From positions 1 to 51,796 of the forward strand of contig JAUIIM010000005.1 of the NCBI GenBank assembly GCA_030431785.1: 51,796 bases of DNA, written 5' to 3'. Positions within the stretch are counted from its first letter, which is position 1; each line of letters opens with the position of its first letter. Source of the stretch: Acidimicrobiia bacterium (GTDB lineage Bacteria > Actinomycetota > Acidimicrobiia > Spongiisociales > UBA5794). The notes below the pieces were generated by a model. That model worked only from the letters and a program-made list of their open reading frames with translations, ran no database searches and was not told where the DNA came from. This document shows positions 36,782-43,790 of the stretch, piece after piece. The translations under genes and the position numbers were made by a program.

Positions 36782-36816
36782 CCTATGTCGCAACGAAGTA
36801 CCGCAGTCGACATAGG
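36782..36816. promoter_or_regulatory. Inverted repeat in the divergent M20/AhpD gap (operator candidate)
   Basis: Perfect 9-bp arms CCTATGTCG (36782-36790) and CGACATAGG (36808-36816) with 17 nt between. The right arm overlaps a TAGGCT box (36813-36818) that is placed to serve as -10 of the AhpD gene. Confidence 0.5.
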
Positions 36817-36838
36817 CTGGCTGCTGAGAGGAGCACGA

Positions 36839-37189
36839 ATGGGCCACTACCACGACGAAGCACAGCGCTACAGCGAGACGGCCGGTGAGTTGCGGAAGCT
36901 GATCCCCGGTACCTATGACGGATACCGGGAGATGCACAAAGAAGCGATCTCGGACGGGGAGCTCTCAAAGGGCGTGAAGGAACTCATCGCTCTCTCCTAC
37001 GGCATCGCCGAGCGATGCGACAACTGCATCGCAAGCCACGCACGTGGGGCCGCTCGGGCTGGCGTGACCGAGCAGCAGGTCGCCGAGGCCATCTCCGTCG
37101 CCATCATGATGCAGGGCGGACCGGGCACCGTGTACGGCGCCAAAGCGTTTGAAGCGTTCAAAGAGTTCGCGGAGAAGTATCAATCGTGA
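36839..37189 (+). CDS. AhpD-like carboxymuconolactone decarboxylase-family protein
   Basis: 116 residues with the redox motif Cys60-x-x-Cys63 and His67 in CDNCIASHARGA, typical of AhpD-like peroxidases that recycle oxidised thiols. SKGVKELIALSYGIAERC and VAEAISVAIMMQGGPGTVYG complete the CMD fold. The ATG at 36839 has GAGAGGAG upstream. The stop overlaps the lgt start as GTGA, so translation is coupled to lipoprotein modification, an unusual partner. Confidence 0.92.
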   Translation: MGHYHDEAQRYSETAGELRKLIPGTYDGYREMHKEAISDGELSKGVKELIALSYGIAERCDNCIASHARGAARAGVTEQQVAEAISVAIMMQGGPGTVYGAKAFEAFKEFAEKYQS

Positions 37190-38121
37190 CGATGCTCGCT
37201 TCCGCCGTGCTCGCGGCGATTCCGTCGCCGTCCCAGAACACGATCGAGATCGGGCCCCTCACGATCCATTTCTACGGGATCCTCATCGCGCTGGGTGTGA
37301 TCGTCGCGATCGTCGTCTCGCGTCATCGGTACGTGCGCTTCGGTGGCTCCGGCCAGGTCTTCGAGCGGGTCGCGATCTGGGCGGTCGTCATCGGGTTCCT
37401 CGGTGCCCGTCTTGCGTATGTCTCGACCCACACCGCGCGGTTCACCGACCGACCGTGGGCGATCTTCTTCATCTGGGAAGGTGGGCTGGCGCTCTACGGA
37501 GGGATCGTGTTGGGTGCGATCACGATCATCTACCTCATGAATCGATGGGATGGGGACATCTTTGCGGCGGGCGATGCGATCGCTGTGGGTCTTCCCCTGG
37601 CGCAAGCGATCGGCCGCTGGGGCAACTACTTCAACCAGGAGCTGTTCGGGACTCCGTCCGATCTCCCCTGGGCGATCATGATCGACCCGGCGAATCGACC
37701 GCCCGAGTACATCAACTATGAGACCTTCCATCCGACCTTCCTCTATGAGTCGCTCTGGAACGCCCTCATCCTCGTTCCGCTCATCTTGGTCCTCGAGCGC
37801 GCCGGCAAGCTGTACAAAGGCGCCTCATGGGGCATCTACGTGGCGATGTACGCGGCGATCCGGTTTGCCATGGAGCTGCTGCGCACCGACACGACGTTCC
37901 GGTTCCTGGGACTGTCACGCAATGGTTGGGTGTCGATCGCAGGGATGATCTTCGGTGTCGCCTGGTTCTGGTGGTGTCAGAAGCGCGGCGAGAAGCGGAC
38001 GCTCGTCGGTGAGCCGACCCTGATGTCGCCGCAACCTGCAACGGTCGCGTCGGTCGCACACGAGTCCGACGATCCGAGCTCAGAGAATGGGTGGATCTCT
38101 ATCGACGTCGAGGAGGAGTGA
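37186..38121 (+). CDS. lgt: Prolipoprotein diacylglyceryl transferase
   Basis: Lgt moves diacylglycerol from phosphatidylglycerol to the lipobox cysteine of prolipoproteins. Hydrophobic helices run through the 311-residue protein; LPLAQAIGRWGNYFNQELFGTP is the Lgt signature, and FHPTFLYESLWN and MELLRTDT are further conserved parts. The last 40 residues form a polar tail not needed for catalysis. It would process the four Thr-linker lipoproteins encoded in this window. Confidence 0.96.
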   Translation: MTMLASAVLAAIPSPSQNTIEIGPLTIHFYGILIALGVIVAIVVSRHRYVRFGGSGQVFERVAIWAVVIGFLGARLAYVSTHTARFTDRPWAIFFIWEGGLALYGGIVLGAITIIYLMNRWDGDIFAAGDAIAVGLPLAQAIGRWGNYFNQELFGTPSDLPWAIMIDPANRPPEYINYETFHPTFLYESLWNALILVPLILVLERAGKLYKGASWGIYVAMYAAIRFAMELLRTDTTFRFLGLSRNGWVSIAGMIFGVAWFWWCQKRGEKRTLVGEPTLMSPQPATVASVAHESDDPSSENGWISIDVEEE

Positions 38122-38203
38122 CGGCGTCGCTGCAGTCGCGGACCCTCGGATCTCGATTGGCGTTTCTCTGAACTGGCCGGAGGTCTGATGCCCCTGTCGG
38201 CGG

Positions 38204-39127
38204 TCATTTTGTCAGCGGGATGGTGACCCCGGTCGTGGACTCCGACACCATCCACAGCGTCTTGATCGCTTCGTCGTTGCCACGGCGGAGGATGGGCACT
38301 CGTACCGGTTTGCCGAAGTTGATCCATCGGGGTGCGTAGAACTCGCCCCCTTTTGCCGTCGGGTCGGTTGCCGCACGCAGTTGGGGGAGTGCACCGCGCT
38401 CCGGGGGCATGCCCGTCGTCGCCGCGAGCCACTTGAAGAACTTCCCTGAAGAACCGGCGCCGCCCTCCTGTGCGGTGTGTACCTGCAGATTCGTGTTGGA
38501 CAGGCCCGGATGCGCTATGAGCGAACGCGCCTGCGCCCCGGCATCACGGAGCCTTGCGTCCAATCCGATGCCGAAGTGGTAGTTGGCCAGCTTCGAGCGC
38601 CCGTATGCCCCCCACGGGGAGTATTCGCCCTCCATGTCGATGTTCGTCGGGTCGACCGGTTTCCCCATGTGGTGAGCGGTGCTCGTCACCGTGACGATCC
38701 GTGCGCTGCCCGCTGTGAGGAGCGACGACATCAGCCCGGCGGTGAAGACCCAATGACCGAGGTGATTCACTCCGAACTGCATCTCGTACCCGTCAGCGGT
38801 CCGGCGCTCCGGCATCGCCATCAGCCCGGCGTTGTTGATGAGGATGTCGATCTCCGGGTGGGCGGCGGCGATGGAAGCGGCCGCCGTCTTCGTGCGTTCC
38901 AAAGATCCGAGATCGAGCTCGACGACTTCCAACGATGCTGCGGGATGATCGGACAGGACGTCCGCCTGTGCCGCCGCGGCTTTGGACTGGTTCCGCGCCG
39001 CCATCACGACATGTGCTCCCGCTCCGGCGAGTGCCCTCGTGGATTCGAGTCCGAGGCCACCGTTGGCGCCGGTGATGACGGCGACGTGCCCCGTCAGGTC
39101 GGGGATGTCGTTGGTCGTCCACGCCAT
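38204..39127 (-). CDS. Short-chain dehydrogenase/reductase (retinol dehydrogenase-like)
   Basis: 307 residues with a Rossmann fold: cofactor motif TGANGGLG, AARN (which favours NADP), LDLGSLERT, NNAGLM, and the catalytic Ser in TSTAH with YGRSK. It belongs to the protochlorophyllide/retinol dehydrogenase-like group of SDRs; the substrate is unknown. It ends convergently with lgt across an 82-nt gap without an obvious hairpin. Confidence 0.9.
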   Translation of the reverse strand: MAWTTNDIPDLTGHVAVITGANGGLGLESTRALAGAGAHVVMAARNQSKAAAAQADVLSDHPAASLEVVELDLGSLERTKTAAASIAAAHPEIDILINNAGLMAMPERRTADGYEMQFGVNHLGHWVFTAGLMSSLLTAGSARIVTVTSTAHHMGKPVDPTNIDMEGEYSPWGAYGRSKLANYHFGIGLDARLRDAGAQARSLIAHPGLSNTNLQVHTAQEGGAGSSGKFFKWLAATTGMPPERGALPQLRAATDPTAKGGEFYAPRWINFGKPVRVPILRRGNDEAIKTLWMVSESTTGVTIPLTK

Positions 39128-39170
39128 TGGTGCCTCGCAATCGCTCGTCGGAACCTCAGGCTACGCGATG

Positions 39171-39255
39171 AGGGGACAGAAGGGATGAAGGGATGAAGGG
39201 ACAAAGGGACAAAGGACAGACGACCGATGGCGAGTGTTCTGTGTTCTGTGATCCG
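39171..39255. repeat. Octamer array AAGGGATG/AAGGGACA plus GTGTTCT heptamers
   Basis: Five to six octamers (aagggatg twice, aagggaca twice, plus edges) at 39171-39219, then three gtgttct-type heptamers at 39234-39255. The octamer family returns in inverted orientation at 40444-40475, on the other side of the ArsR-AHSA1-VOC operon. Confidence 0.75.
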
Positions 39256-39265
39256 TCTTCTGCTC

Positions 39266-39625
39266 TCAGTCTTCGTCGGATAGGGGTTGATGGAGTCCGA
39301 TCATGAGCCCGTTCGGGTCGGCGATGTACGCAGCGAGACCGACCCCCGGTATCTCGAACTTGGGGACGAGGATCTCGGCGCCCGCCGTCAGGGCCGTGGC
39401 GAGGGTGGCGGCGATGTCCTCGACGGAGATCACCGCCACGGTGATCGGCTCACCGTCTGGGGACTTGGTGATCCCGGTGTCGATGCCCGGTTCATCGCCG
39501 TGCGTCGCCACGAGATAATCCGGGTCACCCCACTCCTGGGGTTCCCAACCGAAGACCTTGTTGTAGAACGCACGGGATGCCTCGACATCGCCGACGTTGA
39601 ATTCCACATAGTTGACATAGGGCAT
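39266..39625 (-). CDS. VOC-superfamily (glyoxalase/bleomycin-resistance-like) protein
   Basis: 119 residues in one VOC domain: YVEFNVGDVEASRAFYNKVFGWEP, then GVGLAAYIADPNGLMIGLHQP. The ligands of the metal site are only partly recognisable. Start at the ATG at 39625, 2 nt after the AHSA1 stop, so it is the third gene of the ArsR operon. Function could be ligand binding, dioxygenase or isomerase; nothing in the sequence decides. Confidence 0.9.
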   Translation of the reverse strand: MPYVNYVEFNVGDVEASRAFYNKVFGWEPQEWGDPDYLVATHGDEPGIDTGITKSPDGEPITVAVISVEDIAATLATALTAGAEILVPKFEIPGVGLAAYIADPNGLMIGLHQPLSDED

Positions 39626-39627
39626 CG

Positions 39628-40071
39628 CTAGCTCCTGTTCTCTTCTACGTACGCGGCGAATGTGCCGAGGATCTCCTTCTGACCGGTTGAGTATCCCATC
39701 GCGGTCCCTTCGTCCGGGAGGTTCTCGTGTTCGACGATCACGGTGGTCGTGTCGCCGTCGCTCACGAAGCGGACGGTGACGATAGAGACTTCGGGCCAAT
39801 CGGCGACTTCCCACGAGTAGGCCACCTCGTCGTGGGGTTTCCAGACGCGAACGGTTCCGATCTGGTGTTCGGTGCCGTCGGACCAGGTCTCGTAGAACCG
39901 GCCCCCTTCTTCGGTTTCCATTGTCAGCGCCTCTGGTTCAATGCCTTCGGGGGCGAACGTGTACTTGTAGGTGCCGCGCCATGGCCACCACTCGCCGATC
40001 TTCTCCGTGTAGGCCGTGAAGACGGTTTCGCGGTCTGCCTGGATCGTCACCTTCTCACTGATCGTCGCCAT
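39628..40071 (-). CDS. SRPBCC/AHSA1 domain protein
   Basis: 147 residues of the Aha1-C/START-like fold: VTIQADRETVFTAYTEKIGEWWPW at the start and IVEHENLPDEGTAMGYSTGQKEILGTFAAYVE at the end. Proteins of this family paired with ArsR regulators are common in actinobacteria and probably bind a hydrophobic ligand. Its start lies 17 bp inside the arsR gene. Confidence 0.9.
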   Translation of the reverse strand: MATISEKVTIQADRETVFTAYTEKIGEWWPWRGTYKYTFAPEGIEPEALTMETEEGGRFYETWSDGTEHQIGTVRVWKPHDEVAYSWEVADWPEVSIVTVRFVSDGDTTTVIVEHENLPDEGTAMGYSTGQKEILGTFAAYVEENRS

Positions 40072-40390
40072 GGGTTTCCTCCTCTACATAGGACTTGAGT
40101 GCGGTCAGTGCGGCTCCCCACATCGCTTGGACCTCATCGAGCCACTCGGTTGCCTCGTCGAAGGCGCCGTCTCTGACCGAATACCAGTTCTGCCTCCCCA
40201 CGCGTTCGCACTCGACGATCCCGGCGTCCCGGAGGACCCTCAAATGCTTCGAAACCGCCGGTCTCGAGATGTCGTAGGGATGGGAGATCTCACGGACGGT
40301 GGCTGGTCGTCGGATGAGATCACGAACGATGGATCTGCGCACGGGATCACCCAAGGCGGAGAACGTGCGATCAAGTGCAAGCGTCGTCAT
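40055..40390 (-). CDS. ArsR-family winged-helix repressor
   Basis: 111 residues with a winged helix: SALGDPVRRSIVRDLIRRPATVREIS, recognition helix SRPAVSKHLRVLRDAGIVECERVGRQNWYSV. The usual arsenic-sensing cysteines are absent, so it belongs to the AHSA1-linked ArsR group with an unknown inducer. The ATG at 40390 is chosen over a TTG at 40396 because a consensus promoter (TTGACA, 17 nt, TACCAT) puts transcription start on that A. Two inverted repeats in this promoter are likely autoregulatory sites. Confidence 0.92.
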   Translation of the reverse strand: MTTLALDRTFSALGDPVRRSIVRDLIRRPATVREISHPYDISRPAVSKHLRVLRDAGIVECERVGRQNWYSVRDGAFDEATEWLDEVQAMWGAALTALKSYVEEETHGDDQ

Positions 40391-40396
40391 ACCCAA

Positions 40397-40438
40397 ATGG
40401 TAACCAACCGGTTACGGGTTGTCAACCAAGAGACAACC
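40397..40438 (-). promoter_or_regulatory. ArsR operon promoter with two operators; leaderless
   Basis: On the minus strand: -35 TTGACA (40425-40420), 17-nt spacer, -10 TACCAT (40402-40397), 6 nt, ATG. GTAACC-AACC-GGTTAC (40400-40415) lies in the spacer and touches the -10. GGTTGTC-N8-GACAACC (40417-40438) covers the -35. A repressor bound to either would block RNA polymerase. Confidence 0.75.
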
Positions 40439-40443
40439 ACCAA

Positions 40444-40475
40444 CACTTGTCCTTTTGTCCCTTCATCCCTTCGTC
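40444..40475. repeat. Inverted copy of the AAGGGATG/AAGGGACA octamer array
   Basis: Reads tgtcccttcatccctt on the plus strand, the reverse complement of the array at 39171-39219. The two bracket the 1.1-kb ArsR operon in inverted orientation. Confidence 0.75.
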
Positions 40476-40497
40476 TTGCCTTCTTCCTCCCAGCAAG

Positions 40498-40529
40498 AGA
40501 AGCGGAGGCCGTTCCCGGCCCCCGCTTCT
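40498..40529. terminator. Hairpin downstream of the SPFH gene
   Basis: Arms AGAAGCGG (40498-40505) and CCGCTTCT (40522-40529) extended by an inner GGCC pair (40507-40510 with 40517-40520), loop GTTCCC. TTTT follows on the plus side only, so it may act in both directions, mainly on the minus-strand SPFH transcript. Confidence 0.7.
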
Positions 40530-40535
40530 TTTGTC

Positions 40536-40586
40536 TGATACCTGGTATCTGATACCTGGTATCTGGTATCTGGTATCTGGTATCGG
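40536..40586. repeat. Heptamer array TGGTATC
   Basis: Seven consecutive 7-bp units (tgatacc, tggtatc, tgatacc, then four tggtatc) end 1 nt before the stop codon of the SPFH gene. Confidence 0.85.
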
Positions 40587-40587
40587 T

Positions 40588-41511
40588 CTACTGTCCGGCG
40601 GCGTCTCGCTGCGAGTCTGCGAAGAGCTCACCCATGGCACCGATGCTTGCGAGGATCGATGTGGTCTCCATCGGGAGATAGATCTTCGTCGCCTGGCCAT
40701 CGGCGATTCCCTGGAGTGCTTCCAGGTATCGGATGGCGATGAGGTCCGGTGTGGGATCTCCGGTGTGAATCGCCGAGAAGACTCGCTCGATCGCTCGACC
40801 TTCACCCTCGGCCACCGTCTCTCGCTCGTAGCGCTGAGCGTCGGCCACGGTCTTGATGGCGTCTGCCTGTCCCTGCGCATCGAGAATGCGGGATTCCTTG
40901 ATCCCTTCCGCCTTGAGAATCGCTGATCGCTTCTCACCCTCGGCCTCGGTGACGAGTGCACGACGGTCGCGCTCTGCCTTCATCTGGCGGTGCATGGCGT
41001 CGGTCACATCGCCTGGTGGGTCGATCCGCTGGATCTCGACTCGGACGACACGGGTACCCCACACATCGGTCGCTTCATCGAGGATGACTCGGAGCTCTGT
41101 GTTGATCGTCTCGCGAGAAGTGAGCGCATCGTCGAGATCCATGTCACCGACGACGTTCCTGAGGTTCGTCTGGGCGAGCTTGGTCGCTGCGATGATGAAG
41201 TTGCGCACGTTGTACGCCAGCTTGACCGGATCGGTTGCCTGGTAGTACACGACCGCATCCACCGTCACCACGACGTTGTCCTTGGTGATCACTTCCTGTG
41301 GCGGAACGTCCACGACCTGCTCTCGCATGTCGATCTTCTGCACCCGCTCGATGAACGGGATGATCATGTGGAACCCCGGATCGAGCGTCTTGCGGTATCG
41401 ACCGAACCGCTCAACGAGACCCTGCTCGTGCTGTTGGACGATCTTGATCGCCAGTGCGACATAGACGACCAGCACGAAGATCAGGATGAACAAGATCACT
41501 GCTGCTTCCAT
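40588..41511 (-). CDS. SPFH/Band 7 (stomatin-like) membrane protein
   Basis: 307 residues: one N-terminal membrane helix ([19 protein letters not shown]), then the Band 7 domain beginning [28 protein letters not shown], and a charged coiled-coil region ([27 protein letters not shown]) before a short C-terminal domain. It is of the QmcA/paraslipin type, which forms large membrane oligomers and organises lipid microdomains. Its partner NfeD is encoded just upstream, as is usual. Confidence 0.95.
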   Translation of the reverse strand: MEAAVILFILIFVLVVYVALAIKIVQQHEQGLVERFGRYRKTLDPGFHMIIPFIERVQKIDMREQVVDVPPQEVITKDNVVVTVDAVVYYQATDPVKLAYNVRNFIIAATKLAQTNLRNVVGDMDLDDALTSRETINTELRVILDEATDVWGTRVVRVEIQRIDPPGDVTDAMHRQMKAERDRRALVTEAEGEKRSAILKAEGIKESRILDAQGQADAIKTVADAQRYERETVAEGEGRAIERVFSAIHTGDPTPDLIAIRYLEALQGIADGQATKIYLPMETTSILASIGAMGELFADSQRDAAGQ

Positions 41512-41559
41512 GGCTGCCCCTTTCTGGTTGGTGTTTCCGTCATTGATTTCGTCATTGGT

Positions 41560-42324
41560 TCATCGAGGTTCGACGACGAGCCGCGCACCGCGGACCTCGA
41601 CCACTCGGACCTCAGAGCCAGCCGGAATCGGTGTGTCCCCGTCCGTGGTGGCACGCCAGTCCTCAGTGCCCATCTTCACCCGTCCGGTTCCCTGGAGGCG
41701 GTTGACCTCCTGGGTTACGAGGGCTGATGAGCCGATGTAGCGCGCCGCACCGACCGGCAGGAGTTCACCGTGTACGTCCTTCACTGCGACTCGCTGGAGG
41801 AGCCAGAGGAACAAGACCGAAACGACCATGAACACGGTGATCTGGATCGGAATCCCGATACCGACGATGGCGAGGATGCCTGCCGCTCCCGCACCCACCG
41901 CGAAGGGCAGGAGGAAGAAGCCTGCGGTGAGCATCTCGCCGACCGCAAGGACCCCGGCAGCGATGAGCCAAACCGTCGTCCATTGGCTTTGATCGTACGA
42001 GTCGTCGGTTGGAGCGAGGAAGGCCACCAGTGCAACGAGGACGACGATGCCGGCGGCACCCAGCCAGAGTCCCCACGAGCCCATGCGCATCGACGTACGG
42101 GGGAGTGAGGGACTGCTCGGGTGGTTGCCCGATGCCCATGCGGCTGCGAACGCTTCGAGATCGTCGCCCACCACCGACTTCACCGACTTTCCAGCGCGCT
42201 GCGCCTCCTGGAGGTGCGACCGAAGTTCGATCGCCATGTCCGATGCCGTCCCGGTGTCGACCCCGGAACCAATCCAGTAGGTGCGACACCGATCGACGAT
42301 CTGTTCGTTGGTCAGATCGGTCAC
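41560..42324 (-). CDS. HAAS/DUF1700-like N-terminal domain fused to NfeD membrane protein
   Basis: 254 residues from the GTG at 42324, which overlaps the padR stop as GTGA and has GGGAGAG upstream. Residues 1-68 (IELRSHLQEAQRAGKSVKSV then GDDLEAFAAAWA) resemble the HAAS/DUF1700 signalling domain that normally partners PadR regulators. After a helix at 85-104 come three more helices (about 117-176) and a C-terminal OB-fold (SSALVTQEV...GRVKMGTEDWRA) typical of NfeD. The fusion links a PadR partner directly to the SPFH/NfeD microdomain pair. The HAAS assignment is by pattern and less sure than NfeD. Confidence 0.8.
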   Translation of the reverse strand: MTDLTNEQIVDRCRTYWIGSGVDTGTASDMAIELRSHLQEAQRAGKSVKSVVGDDLEAFAAAWASGNHPSSPSLPRTSMRMGSWGLWLGAAGIVVLVALVAFLAPTDDSYDQSQWTTVWLIAAGVLAVGEMLTAGFFLLPFAVGAGAAGILAIVGIGIPIQITVFMVVSVLFLWLLQRVAVKDVHGELLPVGAARYIGSSALVTQEVNRLQGTGRVKMGTEDWRATTDGDTPIPAGSEVRVVEVRGARLVVEPR

Positions 42325-42662
42325 CCGTTCTCTCCCTTCACGACGAGGTTCACCCCGGTACTCAGGGCTTCCCATTCCTTCTTCCATTCCTTCAACCGCT
42401 GTTTGCCGTTCTTTGCAATGCGGTAGTACTTGCGGGGCGGTCCGGGTCCGTCGGCCTCGACAAAGTACCCCTCGATCAACCCGGATCGCTGCATTCGCGA
42501 CAACGACGGGTAGATGGAGCCTTCGCTCACGAGGTCAAGACCCTGTTCTGACAGTTTGTTCGCCATCTCGTATCCATAGCTCGGCTCCTCCTCGATGAGT
42601 GCCAGGAGGCACATGTCCAGGACTCCCCTGAGCAATTGTGACCGGTGATCCGTTCGGGGCAT
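42321..42662 (-). CDS. PadR-family transcriptional regulator
   Basis: 113 residues: LLRGVLDMCLLALIEEEPSYGYEMANKL, GSIYPSLSRMQRSGLIEGYFVE and PPRKYYRIAKNGKQRLKEW are the PadR winged-helix signature, with a short C-terminal dimerisation helix. It overlaps the next gene by 4 bp and heads the padR/HAAS-nfeD/SPFH operon. The AT-rich DNA upstream holds repeated ATATC motifs that may be its operator. Confidence 0.93.
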   Translation of the reverse strand: MPRTDHRSQLLRGVLDMCLLALIEEEPSYGYEMANKLSEQGLDLVSEGSIYPSLSRMQRSGLIEGYFVEADGPGPPRKYYRIAKNGKQRLKEWKKEWEALSTGVNLVVKGENG

Positions 42663-42674
42663 CGGTTGTCTCGC

Positions 42675-42740
42675 CTAATATCGTGGTTGTCAAAATATCT
42701 TGCATACACAGATATCAAACTATCGGCAGTATGTCAAGAA
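42675..42740 (-). promoter_or_regulatory. AT-rich promoter/operator region of the padR operon
   Basis: Unusually AT-rich for this window. It contains two TTGACA elements on the minus strand (42737-42732 and 42693-42688), a TATTTT box (42697-42692) and four ATATC/GATATC-type motifs. PadR operators in actinobacteria are often palindromes rich in ATATC, so autoregulation is likely; the exact promoter is unclear. Confidence 0.45.
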
Positions 42741-42778
42741 GTCTTTAGCTGCTGTGCAGGGTGTTGTTGCTTCGCTTC

Positions 42779-42806
42779 CGCGCCTACGCCCCGACACGCC
42801 TACCCT
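42779..42806. repeat. CGCCTACA-family octamers
   Basis: Degenerate units cgcctacg, ccccgaca, cgcctacc. The last unit runs into TACCCT (42801-42806), which is placed as -10 box 8 nt before the lipoprotein ATG. Confidence 0.6.
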
Positions 42807-42814
42807 CCGGATTC

Positions 42815-43738
42815 ATGCCACGTCGTCCACTCCTGATCGCCGCAATCGGTCTGCTCGTGCTCGCCGCGTGTACCGATCAATCCGAGCCGACGTCCACGAC
42901 GGCATCGACGTCGACGACCACCGTTGCGCCGTTGACCACATTGGCGCCGCAGTCCACGACCACGACCCTGCCGCCGACGACGACGACCACGACGGAACCG
43001 TTGCCCACAAACGACTGTGTCGTCGGGTCCGAGACCGATGTCGAGGGCTACACGCAGGGATGCTCGGTGCTCGGTTTCGAGATACGCGCAGGAGAGGACG
43101 TGGCGCCGGAAGCGGTTACCGCGATGGCGGACCATGTCTATGAGATGCTGGTCCTCCGTCCGGACCTCACGGCGGCGATGCTCGAGCAGGACGTTGGATT
43201 CCGCGTCATCGGGCAGGACCAGCGTCTCACCAGCCTCCCCGAGTACGGGGACCTCTATGACCTGTACCCGGGTACGGACTGGGCGCGTGCGGCGCGGGCG
43301 TTCCCCGGTACCGACCTGATCCCATACGTAGCCGGTGCGGAAGAGAACCTCTTGTGTCTCGCCGACGACCGCTACGAGGGTGAGGACAACTTCATGCGCG
43401 ACCTGGCCCTGGCGATCCGCCGCTTCGGGCTGTTCGTCGCGGATCCGCTCACGTCCGAGCTCATCGACCAGGCCTACGGGACAGCGATCGCCCAAGGGCT
43501 CTGGGTGAACACCCTCGCTGAGATCAACTCGGATGAGTACTGGGCGGAGGGAGTGCAGAGCTTCTTCGATGCGAACCTCGAGGAGCCGGAAGATCGTCCG
43601 CCGAACTCGAGTCACAACCACGTCGACACCCGCGATGAGTTGCGTCTCTATGACCCGACGCTCCACGACCTCGTGTGGTCGGTGTTCGGCGACAACGAGT
43701 GGCGGCCCTGCGCAGCGGCCGTTGCCGACGACGGCTGA
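42815..43738 (+). CDS. Lipoprotein resembling a zincin metallopeptidase with its HExxH motif lost
   Basis: 307 residues; signal peptide with lipobox LVLAAC (Cys19) and a Thr-rich linker of about 60 residues. The rest resembles a family of secreted putative zinc peptidases in which a region like HEFAHAIH precedes EYWAEGVQSFFD and an NTRxELxxYDP block. The later motifs are here (DEYWAEGVQSFFDANLE, NHVDTRDELRLYDPTLHDLVW), but the expected HExxH position reads Arg195-Asp-Leu-Ala-Leu199. If the comparison holds, it is a non-catalytic relative. The family link rests on recall of motifs, not alignment. An in-frame start at 42761 lies in repeat DNA and is rejected. Confidence 0.7.
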   Translation: MPRRPLLIAAIGLLVLAACTDQSEPTSTTASTSTTTVAPLTTLAPQSTTTTLPPTTTTTTEPLPTNDCVVGSETDVEGYTQGCSVLGFEIRAGEDVAPEAVTAMADHVYEMLVLRPDLTAAMLEQDVGFRVIGQDQRLTSLPEYGDLYDLYPGTDWARAARAFPGTDLIPYVAGAEENLLCLADDRYEGEDNFMRDLALAIRRFGLFVADPLTSELIDQAYGTAIAQGLWVNTLAEINSDEYWAEGVQSFFDANLEEPEDRPPNSSHNHVDTRDELRLYDPTLHDLVWSVFGDNEWRPCAAAVADDG

Positions 43739-43753
43739 TTCGTCGGTTTCCCC

Positions 43754-43784
43754 TTGACTTCAAGTGTGGTTGAAGTCGTACGGT
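43754..43784 (+). promoter_or_regulatory. MerR-type promoter of the nitroreductase-like gene; leaderless
   Basis: -35 TTGACT (43754-43759), a 19-nt spacer and -10 TACGGT (43779-43784), then 6 nt to the ATG. The spacer region holds a perfect inverted repeat GACTTCAA-GTGTGG-TTGAAGTC (43756-43777). A long 19-bp spacer with a centred palindrome is the hallmark of MerR-family activation. No merR gene is in the window. Confidence 0.75.
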
Positions 43785-43790
43785 GATGCC

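Noticed and set aside
42761..42814. Longer start for the 42815 lipoprotein
   Set aside because: It would translate the CGCCTACA repeat and bury the signal peptide and lipobox.
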